Shown: positions 25,689-33,144 of the stretch, piece after piece
Layout of the letters: each line of letters starts with the position of its first letter
How positions within the stretch are numbered: the first letter of the stretch is position 1
Source of the DNA: an uncultured Granulicatella sp.
Lineage (GTDB): Bacteria > Bacillota > Bacilli > Lactobacillales > Aerococcaceae
DNA: 64,000 nucleotides
Direction: 5' to 3'
Assembly (NCBI RefSeq): GCF_938030755.1
Contig: NZ_CALHIF010000039.1
Coordinates: 1 to 64,000 of the forward strand
Made by a program: the position numbers and the translations under genes
The notes under the pieces: model-generated
The model's database searches: none
Told to the model about the DNA's origin: nothing
Seen by the model: only the letters and a program-made list of their open reading frames with translations

Positions 25689-25719
25689 CGAATGTCATCC
25701 TTTCTCTAAACTTAGCCAT

Positions 25720-25748
25720 ATTATAACAAATGTAGAATGAATAGGCAA
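25720..25748 (-). promoter_or_regulatory. Promoter of the GntR-manA operon
   Basis: On the minus strand, -35 TTGCCT (25748-25743) and -10 TATAAT (25725-25720), 17-nt spacing. Confidence 0.75.
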
Positions 25749-25776
25749 AAACGATATTTTGAACACTATTTACAAT

Positions 25777-25830
25777 ATATGTCTAGACAAATGTTAAAAA
25801 TGTGATATACTATACGTGAAACAGCTTACA
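25777..25830 (+). promoter_or_regulatory. Promoter, GntR operator candidate and cre-like site of the GH1-PTS operon
   Basis: The palindrome TGTCTAGACA (25780-25789), with further symmetry to 25777-25792, contains the -35 TAGACA (25784-25789). The -10 is TGA-TATACT (25803-25811), 16-nt spacing. TGAAACAGCTTACA (25817-25830) matches cre except for one centre base and overlaps the expected transcript start. A repressor on the palindrome would block the -35 and CcpA would block initiation or elongation. Confidence 0.65.
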
Positions 25831-25845
25831 GAAAGGAGGTTAATT

Positions 25846-27255
25846 ATGAAGAAACAACTGAGATTCCCTCAAGGATTTTGGTGGGGTGCTGCTTCGAGTG
25901 GACCACAGACTGAAGGGCAGTTTGACAAGGCGCATGAAAATGTGATGGATTATTGGTTTAGAACTGCTCCAGAAGCTTTCTTTAATGGTGTCGGACCAGA
26001 TGTGGCGAGTGATTTTTATCATACGTATCCTGAAGATTTTCGTTTGATGAAGGAGATTGGATTTAATTCATTCCGGACTTCGATTCAATGGAGCCGTTTG
26101 ATTAAGGACTTCGAAACGGGTGAAGCTGATCCGAAGGCTGTGGAATTTTATAATGCGGTTATTGAAGAAGCAAAGAAAAACGATATTGAACTTGTGTTGA
26201 ATTTACATCATTTCGATATGCCGGTTGAATTACTTCAACAATATGGCGGTTGGGAAAGTAAACATGTCGTGGACTTATTCGTGAAATTTGCCAAAACAGC
26301 ATTCGAATGTTTTGGCGATAAGATTCGTTACTGGACAACTTTCAATGAGCCAATGGTCATTCCAGAAGCAGGATACTTATATGCATTCCATTATCCAAAC
26401 CTTAAAGGGAAAGGGAAAGAAGCTGTTCAAGTGATTTATAATTTAAACCTTGCCAGTGCCAAAGTGATCGGGCTGTATCGTACATTGAAACTGGATGGCA
26501 AAATTGGGATTATTTTGAACTTAACACCTGCTTACCCAAAAAGTGATTCCACGGAAGATATAGCAGCAAGTCAATTTACAGATGATTTCTTTAACAGAGT
26601 CTTCTTGAATCCAGCGGTGAAAGGAACATTCCCTGAAACCTTGGTGAAACGACTAGAGGAGGACGGTGTGTTATGGAGTTATACCAAAGAGGAATTGCAG
26701 CTGATTCGAGAAAATACGGTCGATTTTCTTGGGGTGAATTACTATCATCCAAAACGCGTTCAGGCACAACCAAATCCAGAGGAGTACAAAACACCTTGGA
26801 TGCCAGACCAATACTTCAAAGAGTACGAATGGCCTGAGCGTCGCATGAATCCATATCGTGGATGGGAAATCTTCCCGAAAGCCATTTATGATATCGCCAT
26901 GATTGTGAAGGAAGAATATGGCAATATCCCATGGTTCATTAGTGAGAACGGAATGGGTGTTGAAAACGAAGGTCGCTTCATTGGAGAAAATGGAGTCATT
27001 GATGATGTGTATCGTATTGAATTTTACGAAGAACATCTCACTTGGCTACATAAAGCGATTGAAGAAGGTAGTCGTTGTTTTGGATATCACACATGGACTG
27101 CTTTTGATTGCTGGTCTTGGAATAATGCATATAAGAATCGTTATGGATTTATTTCTGTAGATTTAGAAACGCAAAAGAGAACCATCAAGAGTAGTGGAAG
27201 ATGGTATCGTAACGTCAGCGACAATAACGGCTTTGAAATAAAAATTGAGGAATAA
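25846..27255 (+). CDS. GH1 6-phospho-beta-glycosidase (GmuD-like)
   Basis: A 469-residue (beta/alpha)8 enzyme that cleaves phosphorylated beta-disaccharides delivered by the PTS. The acid/base is E168 in TFNEP, the nucleophile E367 in SENG. In the phosphate-binding segment CWSWNNAYKNRYGF, S424 and Y433 are present, but the lysine sits at S+6 rather than the S+7 of LacG; from memory this pattern occurs in the GmuD group. The start is ATG 25846 after AAAGGAGGT; an upstream ATG at 25816 precedes the promoter leader and is rejected. It is first in the operon with PTS IIC-IIB-IIA. Confidence 0.9.
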   Translation: MKKQLRFPQGFWWGAASSGPQTEGQFDKAHENVMDYWFRTAPEAFFNGVGPDVASDFYHTYPEDFRLMKEIGFNSFRTSIQWSRLIKDFETGEADPKAVEFYNAVIEEAKKNDIELVLNLHHFDMPVELLQQYGGWESKHVVDLFVKFAKTAFECFGDKIRYWTTFNEPMVIPEAGYLYAFHYPNLKGKGKEAVQVIYNLNLASAKVIGLYRTLKLDGKIGIILNLTPAYPKSDSTEDIAASQFTDDFFNRVFLNPAVKGTFPETLVKRLEEDGVLWSYTKEELQLIRENTVDFLGVNYYHPKRVQAQPNPEEYKTPWMPDQYFKEYEWPERRMNPYRGWEIFPKAIYDIAMIVKEEYGNIPWFISENGMGVENEGRFIGENGVIDDVYRIEFYEEHLTWLHKAIEEGSRCFGYHTWTAFDCWSWNNAYKNRYGFISVDLETQKRTIKSSGRWYRNVSDNNGFEIKIEE

Positions 27256-27272
27256 AGAGAGGAGATATTCAG

Positions 27273-28568
27273 ATGAAAAACTCAAAATTTATTGATAAAT
27301 TTGCCGCGTTTGCAGGTAGACTGGGGAATCAAATTCATTTAAAAACCCTCAGAGATGCATTTGCGACAGTAATGCCATTATATATTTTGGCAGGTTTAAT
27401 TGTTCTTTTGAACAACACAGTATTTAAGTGGATTTTCCAAGGGGATACATTAACGAAATTCCAATATTGGGGAATTACAATTGCAAACGGTACTTTAAGT
27501 ATCTCAGGTATTATTATTGCCGTAATGGTTGGTTATTTCTTAGCAAAAAACAGAGACTTCGAAAATCCTTTGGCAGCATCAATGCTATCATTAGTTTCTT
27601 TAATTGTTATGATGCCAAATACAGTTTCTGCTATTCCTGATGGAGCAAAAGATGCCGTGAATATTTCAGGTGTTCTTTCATTTAACAACACAGGTACAGG
27701 CGCAATGTTTGCAGGGGTTATCGTAGCGATTCTTGCAACAGAATTATTCATCAAATTATCTAGTGTAAAAGCATTACAAATTAATCTTGGTGACAATATT
27801 CCACCGGCAGTTGGTAAATCATTTAGCGTATTACTTCCAGTAATGACTGTTATTTCATTATTCGGGGTTGTATCAGCATTATTATTCAACCTATTTGGAA
27901 CAAACTTAATCTCAATTATTACAGTCTTCATCCAAGAACCAATTCGTCATATCGGTACAAGTTTAATTGGGGTAATCATTATTTACTCTCTAGGGAATAT
28001 GTTATGGTTATTCGGTATTCACCAAGCAGTTATTTACAGTGCAATTCTAGAACCATTACTATTAATTAACATTACTGAAAATATCGCTGCAGCAAACAAT
28101 GGACAAGCGATTCCACACATCATCAACTTATCTCAAGTACAAACATTTGCGTTAATGGGTGGTAGTGGATCTACATTATGTTTATTAGTTGCAACATTCT
28201 TAGTAAGCCGCAACGCTGCTTCTAAAAACGTGGCTAAATTATCATTTGGACCTGGACTCTTCAATATCAATGAACCAGTATTATTCGGTTACCCAATCGT
28301 TTATAACATTTCATTAGCAATTCCATTTATCGCGGTGCCAGCTCTTGGTATTTTAATCAGCTACTTAGCAACAGTTGCAGGTTTTATGAGCCCAGCATTT
28401 GTACAAGTTCCTTGGACGACACCAGTCTTCTTAAATGCATGGTTAGCAACAGCAGGGGACTTCAGAGCAATTCTAGTTCAATTAGTCATTTTTGCACTTG
28501 GAGTTCTTCTATACATTCCATTTATCAAAGTTAATGACAAAGTTGTTGAACAAGAAATGAAGGGATAA
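27273..28568 (+). CDS. PTS cellobiose/lactose-family EIIC permease
   Basis: A 431-residue integral membrane permease with about ten hydrophobic segments, of the Lac/Cel (EIIC) family that carries beta-disaccharides while EIIB phosphorylates them. The stretch GPGLFNINEPVLFGYPIVYN is the family signature holding the conserved E. It lies 17 nt after the GH1 gene with ribosome site AGAGGAG. The specificity (cellobiose, mannobiose or both) cannot be told from sequence alone. Confidence 0.95.
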   Translation: MKNSKFIDKFAAFAGRLGNQIHLKTLRDAFATVMPLYILAGLIVLLNNTVFKWIFQGDTLTKFQYWGITIANGTLSISGIIIAVMVGYFLAKNRDFENPLAASMLSLVSLIVMMPNTVSAIPDGAKDAVNISGVLSFNNTGTGAMFAGVIVAILATELFIKLSSVKALQINLGDNIPPAVGKSFSVLLPVMTVISLFGVVSALLFNLFGTNLISIITVFIQEPIRHIGTSLIGVIIIYSLGNMLWLFGIHQAVIYSAILEPLLLINITENIAAANNGQAIPHIINLSQVQTFALMGGSGSTLCLLVATFLVSRNAASKNVAKLSFGPGLFNINEPVLFGYPIVYNISLAIPFIAVPALGILISYLATVAGFMSPAFVQVPWTTPVFLNAWLATAGDFRAILVQLVIFALGVLLYIPFIKVNDKVVEQEMKG

Positions 28569-28572
28569 AATT

Positions 28573-28875
28573 ATGAAACAAATTTTATTAGTATGTAATG
28601 CAGGCATGTCGACAAGTATGCTCGTTAAAAAGATGCAACAAAGTGCGACTGAACGTGGGATTGAAGTTTCAATCGAAGCAAAATCGATTACAGAAGCGAA
28701 AAAGAATATCCATGAAGCAGATGTTATTCTCATTGGACCACAAATTCGTTATGAGTTACCAGCAGTGAAAGAAATCGCAGGGGATATTCCAGTTGATGCC
28801 ATTGATATGCGTGACTACGGAATGATGAACGGTCCAAAAGTATTAGATCAAGCACTTGTATTGATAGGAGAATAA
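28573..28875 (+). CDS. PTS lactose/cellobiose-family EIIB
   Basis: A 100-residue cytosolic phosphocarrier with the active-site Cys8 in ILLVCNAGMSTSML. It receives phosphate from EIIA and passes it to the sugar. The ribosome site is weak; it starts 4 nt after EIIC, so coupling is likely. Confidence 0.95.
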   Translation: MKQILLVCNAGMSTSMLVKKMQQSATERGIEVSIEAKSITEAKKNIHEADVILIGPQIRYELPAVKEIAGDIPVDAIDMRDYGMMNGPKVLDQALVLIGE

Positions 28876-28876
28876 A

Positions 28877-29194
28877 ATGACAGAAGAAATGGAACTCATC
28901 TGTTTCCAGCTGATTGCCAATAGTGGTGCAGCAAAATCCTCATTTGTAGAAGCCATTCAATTGGCCAAAAAAGGACAGTTTGAAGACGCAAATGCAAAAT
29001 TGAAGGAAGCAGAGGAAGCTTTTGTTGAGGCACATAAAATTCATGCAGAGCTGATTCAAAAAGAAGCAGGTGGAGAAAAAACAGAATTTTCATTGTTGTT
29101 CATGCATGCAGAGGATCAAATGGCATCAACAGAAATCGTTCAGTTATTAGCGCAAGAGCTAATTGAACTATACCGTGATAAACACCCACAATAA
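28877..29194 (+). CDS. PTS lactose/cellobiose-family EIIA
   Basis: A 105-residue three-helix protein with the phosphorylated His77 in LLFMHAEDQMAS and the family pattern IANSGAAKSSFVEAI. It accepts phosphate from HPr. It starts 1 nt after the EIIB stop region and is the last gene of the operon before a terminator. Confidence 0.95.
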   Translation: MTEEMELICFQLIANSGAAKSSFVEAIQLAKKGQFEDANAKLKEAEEAFVEAHKIHAELIQKEAGGEKTEFSLLFMHAEDQMASTEIVQLLAQELIELYRDKHPQ

Positions 29195-29204
29195 GAACTT
29201 TACA

Positions 29205-29243
29205 AAACACAGATTAGGATTTCTCCGGATCTGTGTTTTTATT
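29205..29243 (+). terminator. Terminator of the GH1-PTS operon
   Basis: AAACACAGAT (29205-29214) pairs with ATCTGTGTTT (29229-29238), followed by TTATTT. Confidence 0.85.
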
Positions 29244-29269
29244 TAGAATCAACCTTAGAAAGATAAGAT

Positions 29270-29296
29270 TCCGTAGAAGCTTACGGATTCTATAAT
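29270..29296 (+). promoter_or_regulatory. Promoter -10 with upstream inverted repeat, for the structured RNA
   Basis: TATAAT is at 29291-29296. No good -35 is present; instead TCCGTA (29270-29275) and TACGGA (29282-29287) form an inverted repeat where the -35 and spacer would be, suggesting a regulator site. Confidence 0.5.
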
Positions 29297-29300
29297 AGCA

Positions 29301-29728
29301 GTAACGTGAAGTGCATCGAATGTTAGGGAGAAAGACAGAAATACTCTAAATATATTTATGTATTTAGAGTATTTCGTTTTCTTTCCCCCACAAAGTTGAA
29401 TAGGAATGAGCTAGCTGGTTACAGCAAAGCTCATTCCATTCAACCACTGTGCTTATGGGGAGTAGGAGTTTGCTTCGTAGTTAAAAATTTTATAAAGGTA
29501 GACGCAGTAGCTGATTGAATCAAGCTTCATCACTTGTGATTCGCTTAATTCTAATCAGCCTTGCGGAGGTAAGACTACAAAGTAAACAGGACTCACACTG
29601 TGAGTCCTGTTTTGTCTTTGGTCTTACTCCCATTTGTAGCTTCGAAGGTGTAAGACTTTGGCTTACACCGGTGCAACGTTACAGCTATTATGAAGAGATC
29701 CGGAAGGATTCGCAAGGAATCTTTCTTT
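29301..29728 (+). ncRNA. Candidate undescribed structured RNA, about 385-430 nt
   Basis: This 634-bp gene-free gap is full of nested inverted repeats that fold into one body. Closing stem: GTAACGT (29301-29307) plus TGCA (29312-29315) with TGCA (29672-29675) plus ACGTTAC (29676-29682). Inside: hairpin A, 15 perfect pairs (29338-29352 with 29361-29375) extended by 29326-29335 with 29380-29388; hairpin B, 16 pairs with one bulge (29396-29412 with 29428-29443); a long stem 29468-29481 with 29574-29587 around hairpin C (29503-29565); hairpin D (29586-29610), which can extend to 29565-29630; hairpin E (29647-29669). A weak terminator-like hairpin is at 29704-29728. The predicted start of a transcript from TATAAT 29291 falls at the closing stem. 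No match to the conserved parts of tmRNA, RNase P, SRP or 6S RNA that I know. Confidence 0.6.
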
Positions 29729-29792
29729 ATGTTGAGATAAGGAACAGAATCATTAAGAAATGCCTAAATCCTTTTAAAATGCGTAGATTCAG

Positions 29793-29801
29793 TGATAAAA
29801 T
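29793..29801 (+). promoter_or_regulatory. Extended -10 promoter for the HD/5-FCL gene
   Basis: TGA-TAAAAT at 29793-29801, 27 bp before the start codon, so this operon need not be read from the upstream RNA promoter. Confidence 0.5.
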
Positions 29802-29828
29802 AAACTGACATCAACCGTGGAGGAACAT

Positions 29829-30956
29829 ATGGAAGACAAAAGATTATTGATGAATACATATACAGGGCGCGTATTTAATCCGCTTGAGATGGTTTCAGAC
29901 GATGTTGCCATTGAAGATATTGCTCATGCCTTAAGTATGATGTGTCGAGGAAACGGACATTTGCGTTTCTTTTATTCAGTAGGATTACATAGCATTAACT
30001 GTGCACAAGAAGCCATTGCTAGAGGATACCAAACAGGGACGGTCCTTGCTTGTTTACTGCATGATGCAACTGAAGCTTATATCGCTGACTTAATTCGTCC
30101 AGTGAAGAATCAATTGCCAGAGTACGAAGTCATAGAAAACAATCTATTCGAAGTGATTAAAGAGAAATTCTTCTTGCAACATTTAGAAGAAAAAGAATGG
30201 GCAAAAGTATGGGCGATTGATCATGAAATGCTCTCTAATGAATTACCGGTGATTTTAACGGATGAATCGATGGTGGAAAAGGCACCGTTGTTAAGTAGCC
30301 CCATTTTGGAAGAAAGAAGCATGCGAGCGGTCGAACTTGAATTCTTGAAGTTATTTACTGAACTCTTTGAATCCTATCAAAAAGAAGTAAAAAAAATAAA
30401 ACGCGCTCAGCAAAAGAGAATACTCGAAGAAATGACCCCAGGGAAACGACACGCAGAAGAAAAAAGAGTGGTAGAGTGGCTTAAAGGAATGCCACAATGG
30501 ATTGAGGCTAAAACAATTGCTGTAACAATGCCAATGAGAATTGAATTTCAATTAGATTTAGTGATACAAGAAGCTAGACTGTTGGGCAAACAATTATTTG
30601 TCCCTGTCACAATGCCGGACAAGACATTAGTTTTTGTGGAATGGAATGAACAAACTACTTTTAAACGGACTTCTTTTGGATCATTAGAACCTGTAATTGA
30701 CAGCGATCATCCAATATTTGAAGCAAAAGATTTAGATTTAGTGATTGTTCCTGGTTTACTTTATAGTACAAAAGGGGACCGAATCGGATTTGGCGGTGGC
30801 TATTACGATAGAACCTTGCAAAAGGTAGACGATTATCGCATCGTTTCAATGGCGTATACGACTCAGGTGACGTCTGTTGTAGACTGGCCAGTATATGAAA
30901 CGGACATTCATATTCCAACGATTATTACAAGTGAAGGAGTGGTTCGAGATGTTTAA
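29829..30956 (+). CDS. Fusion of HD-domain phosphohydrolase and 5-formyltetrahydrofolate cyclo-ligase
   Basis: A 375-residue protein with two enzymes in one chain. The first about 185 residues are a YfbR-like HD phosphohydrolase (5'-nucleotidase type): LHSINCAQEA, then LLHDATEAYIADLIRPVK with the HD pair. The remainder is 5-formyl-THF cyclo-ligase (YgfA/YqgN), which makes 5,10-methenyl-THF from 5-formyl-THF with ATP; the signature is GFGGGYYDRTL. A basic linker (KKIKRAQQKRILEE) joins them. ATG 29829 follows GGAGGA; GTG 29817 overlaps the ribosome site and is rejected. The end overlaps the rhomboid gene. The 5-FCL, rhomboid, glcK order matches the B. subtilis yqgN-yqgP-glcK region. Confidence 0.88.
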   Translation: MEDKRLLMNTYTGRVFNPLEMVSDDVAIEDIAHALSMMCRGNGHLRFFYSVGLHSINCAQEAIARGYQTGTVLACLLHDATEAYIADLIRPVKNQLPEYEVIENNLFEVIKEKFFLQHLEEKEWAKVWAIDHEMLSNELPVILTDESMVEKAPLLSSPILEERSMRAVELEFLKLFTELFESYQKEVKKIKRAQQKRILEEMTPGKRHAEEKRVVEWLKGMPQWIEAKTIAVTMPMRIEFQLDLVIQEARLLGKQLFVPVTMPDKTLVFVEWNEQTTFKRTSFGSLEPVIDSDHPIFEAKDLDLVIVPGLLYSTKGDRIGFGGGYYDRTLQKVDDYRIVSMAYTTQVTSVVDWPVYETDIHIPTIITSEGVVRDV

Positions 30957-31647
30957 AATAAATCCATGGAAATTAGAACGGATGAAGCGCAATATGAATG
31001 AGAATTTTAGTTTCACTTATTTATTTCTTGCGATTCAAGCAGCGCTGTTTGTAGTGATGACGCTAGCGGGTGGTTCAACAAATGGACAGGTGCTTGTTAA
31101 TTTTGGTGCGAAATTCAATCCGTATATTATTCATCAGCATGAATATTATCGCTTCCTAACACCAATTTTCTTACATATTGGATTGGAACATATTTTATTT
31201 AACAGTGTATTCTTGTACATGATTGGTCGTCAGATGGAGTACGAAATTGGGCACTGGAGATTCCTTGTTGTGTATCTTTTATCCGGTATCATGGGAAACC
31301 TGGCTAGTTTTGCGTTTTCATCAAGTATTTCTGCAGGGGCAAGTACGGCGCTCTTTGGACTCATGGGATCTGTGGTTTATCTATCACGCAAACATGGATA
31401 TATTCGATCTTTCCAGCAAATGGGAGTGCAATATGCAGGACTTATCATTATCAATATCGTTCTTGGGTTTATTAATTCAGCCGTCGATAACTATGGACAC
31501 ATAGGAGGACTCGTTGGTGGATATTTAGTGATGACAGCGATTAGCTTTAGAGGAGACCGACTCACAAAACCGGCTTCACGCATTGTGGGAATTGTAGCGT
31601 ATTTTGTCATTGCATTTTTACTATTTTGGCTAGGAATGAAAAGATAA
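30949..31647 (+). CDS. Rhomboid family intramembrane serine protease
   Basis: A 232-residue membrane protein with six to seven hydrophobic segments. The catalytic serine is in GASTALFGLMG and the histidine in YGHIGGLVGGY. The family cleaves membrane-spanning substrates; the relative in B. subtilis is YqgP/GluP, which also has a long soluble part lacking here. ATG 30949 follows AAGGAGTGG and overlaps the previous gene by 8 nt; an earlier ATG at 30895 lies within that gene and has no ribosome site. Confidence 0.93.
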   Translation: MFKINPWKLERMKRNMNENFSFTYLFLAIQAALFVVMTLAGGSTNGQVLVNFGAKFNPYIIHQHEYYRFLTPIFLHIGLEHILFNSVFLYMIGRQMEYEIGHWRFLVVYLLSGIMGNLASFAFSSSISAGASTALFGLMGSVVYLSRKHGYIRSFQQMGVQYAGLIIINIVLGFINSAVDNYGHIGGLVGGYLVMTAISFRGDRLTKPASRIVGIVAYFVIAFLLFWLGMKR

Positions 31648-31650
31648 TGC

Positions 31651-31659
31651 TGTTATAAT
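31651..31659 (+). promoter_or_regulatory. Extended -10 promoter of glcK
   Basis: TGT-TATAAT at 31651-31659, directly after the rhomboid stop. Confidence 0.55.
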
Positions 31660-31692
31660 GAAAGCATATACAAATTTCATGGAGTGAATACA

Positions 31693-32661
31693 ATGGAAAA
31701 GAAAATTATTGGTATTGATTTGGGTGGAACGTCCATCAAATTTGCGATTATTTCACTTGAAGGTGAAATTCAACAAAAATGGTCGATTCCTACAAATATT
31801 TTAGATGAAGGAAGTCATATTGTGGATGACATCATTGATACGATTCGTCATCGCTTAGAGTTGTTAGATTTAACGAATGAAAACTTTGCAGGAATCGGGA
31901 TGGGTTCTCCAGGTGTTGTGGATAGAGAGAAAGGTACAGTTATTGGTGCCTATAACTTAAATTGGAAAACATTACAACCATTGAAAGAAAAAATTGAAGG
32001 CGCACTTGGAATTCCTTTCTTCATTGATAATGATGCTAACGTTGCTGCACTTGGTGAAAAATGGATGGGTGCAGGTGGAGACCAACCGGACGTAACTTTC
32101 TTTACACTTGGAACAGGTGTCGGCGGCGGAATTATCGCTGAAAATCGCCTGATTCATGGTGTAGCTGGTGCTGGCGGTGAACTTGGACATATTACTGTTG
32201 ATTTTAGTAATCGTCCATTTGCATGTACTTGCGGTAAAAAAGGCTGTCTTGAAACGGTAGCGAGTGCAACAGGAATTGTCAATTTAGCACGTCGTTATGC
32301 CGACGAATATGCAGGAGATTCAGAACTAAAAGCAAGAATCGATGATGGACAAGATGTGAGTGCTAAAGATGTGTTTGATTTAGCAAAACAAAACGATCCA
32401 CTCGCTTTAATTGTGATTCGTCATTTTTCTAAATATTTAGGAATTGCATGTTCACACGTTGCGAATATGTTAAATCCATCATTCATCGTCATCGGTGGTG
32501 GGGTGAGCGCGGCAGGAGAATTCTTGTTAGAAGGCGTTCATAAAGAATATGAACAATTAGTATTCCCACAAGTCCGCGAAACTACACATTTACGTTTAGC
32601 AGAACTTGGGAACGATGCAGGAGTCATTGGAGCAGCTTCTTTAGTGCTTTTGAAAGATTAG
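31693..32661 (+). CDS. glcK: ROK-family glucokinase
   Basis: A 322-residue ATP-dependent glucose kinase. The ATP loop GIDLGGTSIKFA, the ROK block GVAGAGGELGHITVD and the zinc site CTCGKKGCLET are all present. ATG 31693 is preferred over GTG 31684, which overlaps the GGAG ribosome site. It would phosphorylate free glucose, for example that released by the GH1 enzyme of this window. Confidence 0.93.
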   Translation: MEKKIIGIDLGGTSIKFAIISLEGEIQQKWSIPTNILDEGSHIVDDIIDTIRHRLELLDLTNENFAGIGMGSPGVVDREKGTVIGAYNLNWKTLQPLKEKIEGALGIPFFIDNDANVAALGEKWMGAGGDQPDVTFFTLGTGVGGGIIAENRLIHGVAGAGGELGHITVDFSNRPFACTCGKKGCLETVASATGIVNLARRYADEYAGDSELKARIDDGQDVSAKDVFDLAKQNDPLALIVIRHFSKYLGIACSHVANMLNPSFIVIGGGVSAAGEFLLEGVHKEYEQLVFPQVRETTHLRLAELGNDAGVIGAASLVLLKD

Positions 32662-32669
32662 AAGAAACA

Positions 32670-32678
32670 TGATACAAT
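32670..32678 (+). promoter_or_regulatory. Extended -10 promoter of the rhodanese gene
   Basis: TGA-TACAAT at 32670-32678. Confidence 0.5.
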
Positions 32679-32721
32679 ATCTCTTGTCTTATTAAAATTA
32701 TTTTTGAAGGAGTTTAGTCTC

Positions 32722-33102
32722 ATGTTGTATATTATTTTGGGTCTATTATTGGCTTACGGAATTTACTTATTTGTATTAATTTGGATGCGTCAATCTGCTG
32801 CAAAAGTGGTTAGTGCTGAAGAGTTCGGAAAGGATTTACGTCATGGACAATTAATCGATGTACGTGAAAAGGACGAATTCAAAGCAGCTCATATTTTAGG
32901 AGCACGTAACATTCCATATTCTCAATTTAAAGAACGTTTCATGGAATTGCGTAAAGACCAACCAATCTATTTGTATGAAGATGGCGTTTCTATCGCAGGT
33001 CGTTGTGCCTACCGTCTAAAGAAAAATGGATATACAAATATTTTCATTTTAAAACATGGTTTTGAAGCATGGAATGGAAAAGTGAAAAAAAGAGAAAACT
33101 AA
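32722..33102 (+). CDS. Membrane-anchored rhodanese-like protein without the canonical active-site Cys
   Basis: A 126-residue protein with one N-terminal membrane segment (about 2-20) and a rhodanese fold (LIDVREKDEFKAAHILGARN ... HGFEAWNGK). At the active-site loop, where sulfurtransferases have Y-C-x-x-G, the sequence is YLYEDGVSIAGRCAYRL: glutamate replaces the cysteine, and the only nearby Cys is nine residues later. It is therefore unlikely to be a standard sulfurtransferase. ATG 32722 follows GAAGGAG; the upstream TTG 32704 is rejected. YqhL-like by place and size. Confidence 0.85.
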   Translation: MLYIILGLLLAYGIYLFVLIWMRQSAAKVVSAEEFGKDLRHGQLIDVREKDEFKAAHILGARNIPYSQFKERFMELRKDQPIYLYEDGVSIAGRCAYRLKKNGYTNIFILKHGFEAWNGKVKKREN

Positions 33103-33106
33103 ACAG

Positions 33107-33136
33107 AAAGAGCTAGTTCATTGAACTAGCTCTTTT
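33107..33136. terminator. Bidirectional terminator
   Basis: AAAGAGCTAGTTC (33107-33119) pairs with GAACTAGCTCTTT (33123-33135); serves the rhodanese gene and the lipoprotein gene on the other strand. Confidence 0.88.
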
Positions 33137-33144
33137 TGTTATTA

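Noticed and set aside
29301..29682. tmRNA, RNase P RNA, SRP RNA or T-box in the structured gap
   Set aside because: TTACGGATTC at 29281 recalls the tmRNA 5' end, but it lies before the -10 and there is no tRNA-like 3' end or tag frame; the RNase P core GAGGAAAGTCC and the T-box TGGTACCGCGG are absent.
29515..29808. 97-codon open frame in the gap before the HD/5-FCL gene
   Set aside because: It has no ribosome site, no recognisable domain, and runs through strong inverted repeats of the candidate RNA.
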